In this document: piece after piece, positions 61,835-64,000 of the stretch
Numbering within the stretch: the first letter of the stretch is position 1
Layout of the letters: the number at the start of each line of letters is the position of its first letter
Source: Bacillota bacterium
Lineage (GTDB): Bacteria; Bacillota; Bacilli; Paenibacillales; NBRC-103111
Direction of reading: 5' to 3'
DNA length: 64,000 nt
NCBI GenBank assembly: GCA_023388055.1
Contig: JAEWGW010000006.1
Coordinates: 1-64,000 of the forward strand
Made by a program: the position numbers and the translations under genes
The notes under the pieces: model-generated
Database searches by the model: none
What the model saw: only the letters and a program-made list of their open reading frames with translations
What the model was told of the DNA's origin: nothing

Positions 61835-62428
61835 GTGAATAAAAAAAAGCTGCAAACCGAGCAGACGAAAAAGAAAATTGCCGATGCGTCCAGGGCCTTG
61901 TTTATTCAAAAGGGCTATAAAGCTACTTCTATTGAAGATATAGTGAAGGCTACCTCCTGCAGCGCCGGCAATATTTATTATCATTTCAAGAGCAAGGAAA
62001 GCCTGTTCCTGTATTTAATTGTGGATTGGAACCGGGAATGGGAGGAAACCTGGCTGGCCAAGGAGCCTTCTTTTCCCACAGTGATTGAAAAGTTGTACGG
62101 TTTGGCGGATCATCTGGCATTGGACCAGTTGAACCATCCCTTAACCAAAGCAGTAAACGAATTCTACAACAACACCGAAAAACCTACAGAAGTAGAAGAT
62201 CACATCCATGAAATTGTCCAGGATTATCTGGCATTTAACCGGCAATTGCTCCAGCGGGGGATCGAAAATGGGGAGCTGCAGGGGTTAGATCTTAACGGAA
62301 TGGCGGTTATTTTGGATAGTCTATTTTTGGGACTGAGCCAGCATTCCCGGAATATGAGCCGGCAAGAAACATTGGATATGTATCGCCTGGCCATAGATGT
62401 GTTTTTGCGCGGTGTAGCCACCGCTTAA
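61835..62428 (+). CDS. TetR-family transcriptional repressor
   Basis: A 197-residue regulator starting at GTG 61835, 6 bases after GAGGTGAGG. The helix-turn-helix reads TSIEDIVKATSCSAGNIYYHFKSKESLF, typical of TetR/AcrR. The C-terminal ligand-binding domain (LYGLADHLALDQLNHPL...) resembles YxaF/QacR-type repressors. It should bind the palindrome at 61785 and probably the degraded copy at 62441, controlling itself and the efflux gene downstream. Confidence 0.93.
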   Translation: MNKKKLQTEQTKKKIADASRALFIQKGYKATSIEDIVKATSCSAGNIYYHFKSKESLFLYLIVDWNREWEETWLAKEPSFPTVIEKLYGLADHLALDQLNHPLTKAVNEFYNNTEKPTEVEDHIHEIVQDYLAFNRQLLQRGIENGELQGLDLNGMAVILDSLFLGLSQHSRNMSRQETLDMYRLAIDVFLRGVATA

Positions 62429-62440
62429 TTTTTTATGAAG

Positions 62441-62462
62441 ATCTAGAATGAAAATTCAGTAT
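62441..62462. promoter_or_regulatory. Degenerate second TetR operator before the efflux gene
   Basis: TTCAGTAT (62455-62462) is identical to one arm of the tetR operator; at the same 6-base spacing the other arm is ATCTAGAA, 5 of 8 matching. It lies 30 bases before the MFS start. Confidence 0.4.
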
Positions 62463-62490
62463 GTTTCGTACATCTTTGGAGGAAAAACGT

Positions 62491-63699
62491 ATGTCGATTA
62501 TGTTGAAAAAACGGGGAGCTATCCTCATCCTGATGCTCAATCTGTTCCTTGTGTTTACCGGTATAGGTCTGATCATTCCCATCATGCCCAAGTATATGGA
62601 TAACCTGGGGATCACGGGAAGCACCGTTGGTCTATTGGTGGCGGCCTTTTCATTAACCCAGCTGCTGTTTTCGCCTTTGGCAGGACGGTTATCAGATCAG
62701 TTCGGAAGGAAAAAGATGATTGTATCCGGGATGGTCCTTTTTGCTATATCGGAGGCAATGTTTGGAATGGCTAGCGATACGGTGTTGCTGTTTCTCGCCC
62801 GTATGCTTGGAGGGATCAGCGCCGCGATGATCATGCCTGCGGTAATGGCGTATGCTGCGGATGTGACCACCACCGAGGAACGTGCTGCGGGAATGGGATA
62901 CATTAATGCCTCGATCACCACAGGCTTTATTATTGGTCCGGGAATTGGTGGATACATCTCGGAATTCGGAATCCGGGTGCCCTTTTATTGCGCGGCGGTA
63001 GCGGGATTGGCTGCTGCCTGCATTACCTTATTCGTGCTTAAAGAATCCTTGCCAGAGCGAATGGAGGAGGGGGCGAAGGCGCAGAAGCCCCAGGTGCGAA
63101 GCGGCTTTTTAAACCAATTGATGTCCTCCTACCGTGAACCCTATTTTTTAAGCCTCATTATTGTGTTTGTACTTTCATTTGGTCTGGCGAACTTCGAAAC
63201 GGTATTCGGGCTGTTCGTCGATCATAAATTCGGGTTTGAACCCAGGGATATTGCGTTTATTATTACCTTTGGTTCAATCAGTGGGGCAGTAGTACAAGCA
63301 ACAGCCTTCAGTTGGATATTGAACCGCTTCGGAGAAAAACGGGTGATTTCCGTATGTCTGCTGTTCGCCGGAGTTTTTATTCTTTTGACCCTATTTGTCC
63401 ATAAGTTCTGGCTGATTTTTGCGGTTACCTTTATTGTATTTCTGGCCATTGATATATTGCGGCCTGCCATCGGAACCCAGATGTCCATGTTGGCTAAGGA
63501 TCAGCAGGGGTATGTCGCCGGCTTGAATTCTGCCTTTACCAGCCTTGGCAATATTGCCGGGCCCATTGTGGCCGGAGTCCTATTTGACTTAAATGTGAAT
63601 TATCCTTACAGCCTCGCGAGCATTGTGCTGCTGTTATGCTTTGGTTTATCGCTGCGTGTCGGCCGTAGAGAGGTGCAGCCAACCGCCGTGAAGATATAG
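62491..63699 (+). CDS. MFS drug efflux transporter (DHA1, Bmr/NorA-like)
   Basis: A 402-residue transporter with 12 predicted helices. ATG 62491 (MSIMLKKRGA) is 8 bases after GGAGG. Motif A is seen as GRLSDQFGRKKMI and motif C as GFIIGPGIGGYISE, the proton antiporter signature. Exports hydrophobic drugs or toxins; induction is probably by ligand release of the upstream TetR repressor, 62 bases before. Confidence 0.93.
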   Translation: MSIMLKKRGAILILMLNLFLVFTGIGLIIPIMPKYMDNLGITGSTVGLLVAAFSLTQLLFSPLAGRLSDQFGRKKMIVSGMVLFAISEAMFGMASDTVLLFLARMLGGISAAMIMPAVMAYAADVTTTEERAAGMGYINASITTGFIIGPGIGGYISEFGIRVPFYCAAVAGLAAACITLFVLKESLPERMEEGAKAQKPQVRSGFLNQLMSSYREPYFLSLIIVFVLSFGLANFETVFGLFVDHKFGFEPRDIAFIITFGSISGAVVQATAFSWILNRFGEKRVISVCLLFAGVFILLTLFVHKFWLIFAVTFIVFLAIDILRPAIGTQMSMLAKDQQGYVAGLNSAFTSLGNIAGPIVAGVLFDLNVNYPYSLASIVLLLCFGLSLRVGRREVQPTAVKI

Positions 63700-63723
63700 G
63701 TTTCCCGTTGTGGCCAAGTGAAC

Positions 63724-63760
63724 AAAAAAAGGCGTATCCCTTTGCGGATAACGCTTTTTT
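63724..63760 (+). terminator. Terminator of the MFS gene
   Basis: AAAAAAGGCGTATCC (63725-63739) pairs with GGATAACGCTTTTTT (63746-63760) with small bulges; T run at the end. Confidence 0.8.
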
Positions 63761-63790
63761 GACTTTTTGCCGGACTTCCTTTTTCTGCAA

Positions 63791-63820
63791 TTGCGTCCCG
63801 CCTTTGAAATTTGGTATGAT
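63791..63820 (+). promoter_or_regulatory. Promoter pointing out of the window
   Basis: TTGCGT (63791-63796), an 18-base spacer and TATGAT (63815-63820) preceded by TGG (extended -10). The following 180 bases to the window end are AT-rich without a convincing gene, so the target lies beyond the edge or the stretch is a long leader. Confidence 0.45.
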
Positions 63821-64000
63821 AAAACCCTTCAAGGCTTCCATGTAAAGAATTCGGTTGAAAATGAATGCGGAAAATTTTATATTTTAAAAAACGACATAAA
63901 TATGAAATTGGCACTCCCATTCTTGTCAATTTCGTGATATATTTACTGCATAGCATGTAATTGTCACGCAAAGTCAATGCATAAAATATTTGCATCTTAA

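Overview
The window looks like chromosome of a spore-forming Firmicute close to Paenibacillus. Evidence: cotE and spoVK spore genes, a B. subtilis-like gene order (cotE-mutS-mutL, miaA-hfq, spoVK-hflX-ynbB-glnR-glnA), a protein with three S-layer homology domains, a YesM/YesN-type two-component pair beside a GH105 enzyme and an Lpl-type sugar ABC importer, and strong GGAGG ribosome sites with many GTG/TTG starts. I see no rRNA, tRNA, CRISPR array or intact insertion sequence.

Layout. 0-6 kb: an AT-rich superfamily 1 helicase-nuclease whose reading frame seems to run in from beyond the left edge but is broken by a TGA; a cupin/glyoxalase pair; a large unknown gene split by an in-frame TAG; an HxlR regulator. 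6-9.5 kb (mostly minus strand): an isoprenylcysteine methyltransferase-like membrane protein, a secreted GH18 protein with six N-terminal repeats, and a two-gene DUF2653/membrane protein operon. 9.6-21.4 kb: a DUF309 protein translationally coupled to an OmpR-type two-component system, a block of intergenic palindromes, then an operon of a lipoprotein, a MacA/YknX-like adaptor, ABC ATPase and FtsX-type permease, followed by two large envelope proteins. 21.5-28 kb: carbonic anhydrase, M32 carboxypeptidase, an Fe-S biosynthesis-like protein, a cupin and a NitT/TauT-type ABC importer separated by a perfect FNR/CRP-type palindrome, and a small Sm-like protein. 28-36.3 kb: a complete unit for uptake and cleavage of an oligosaccharide (probably from pectin) with its sensor kinase and AraC-type regulator.

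36.4-51.4 kb is the core block: aromatic acid exporter-like protein, cotE, a phage-type amidoligase homologue, mutS, a carboxyl-terminal processing protease, mutL, a small Arg/Pro/Cys-tailed protein, a SAM methyltransferase, miaA, hfq and a class A penicillin-binding protein. 51.5-64 kb: lipoprotein cyclophilin, DUF402 protein, alpha/beta hydrolase, a second palindromic repeat block, a stress-type SDR oxidoreductase with a SigB-like promoter, a cold-shock protein, spoVK-hflX-ynbB, glnRA, and a TetR/MFS efflux pair with a clear operator.

Most of the window is ordinary chromosomal backbone. I did not find a convincing new multi-gene system. The points most worth a second look are the amidoligase homologue sitting between cotE and mutS, the two interrupted genes at the left end, the two palindromic repeat blocks, the repeat-bearing GH18 protein, the Sm-like small protein, and several readable operators (FNR-type, TetR-type, SigB-like). 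Family names are recalled from sequence motifs; no database search was run.
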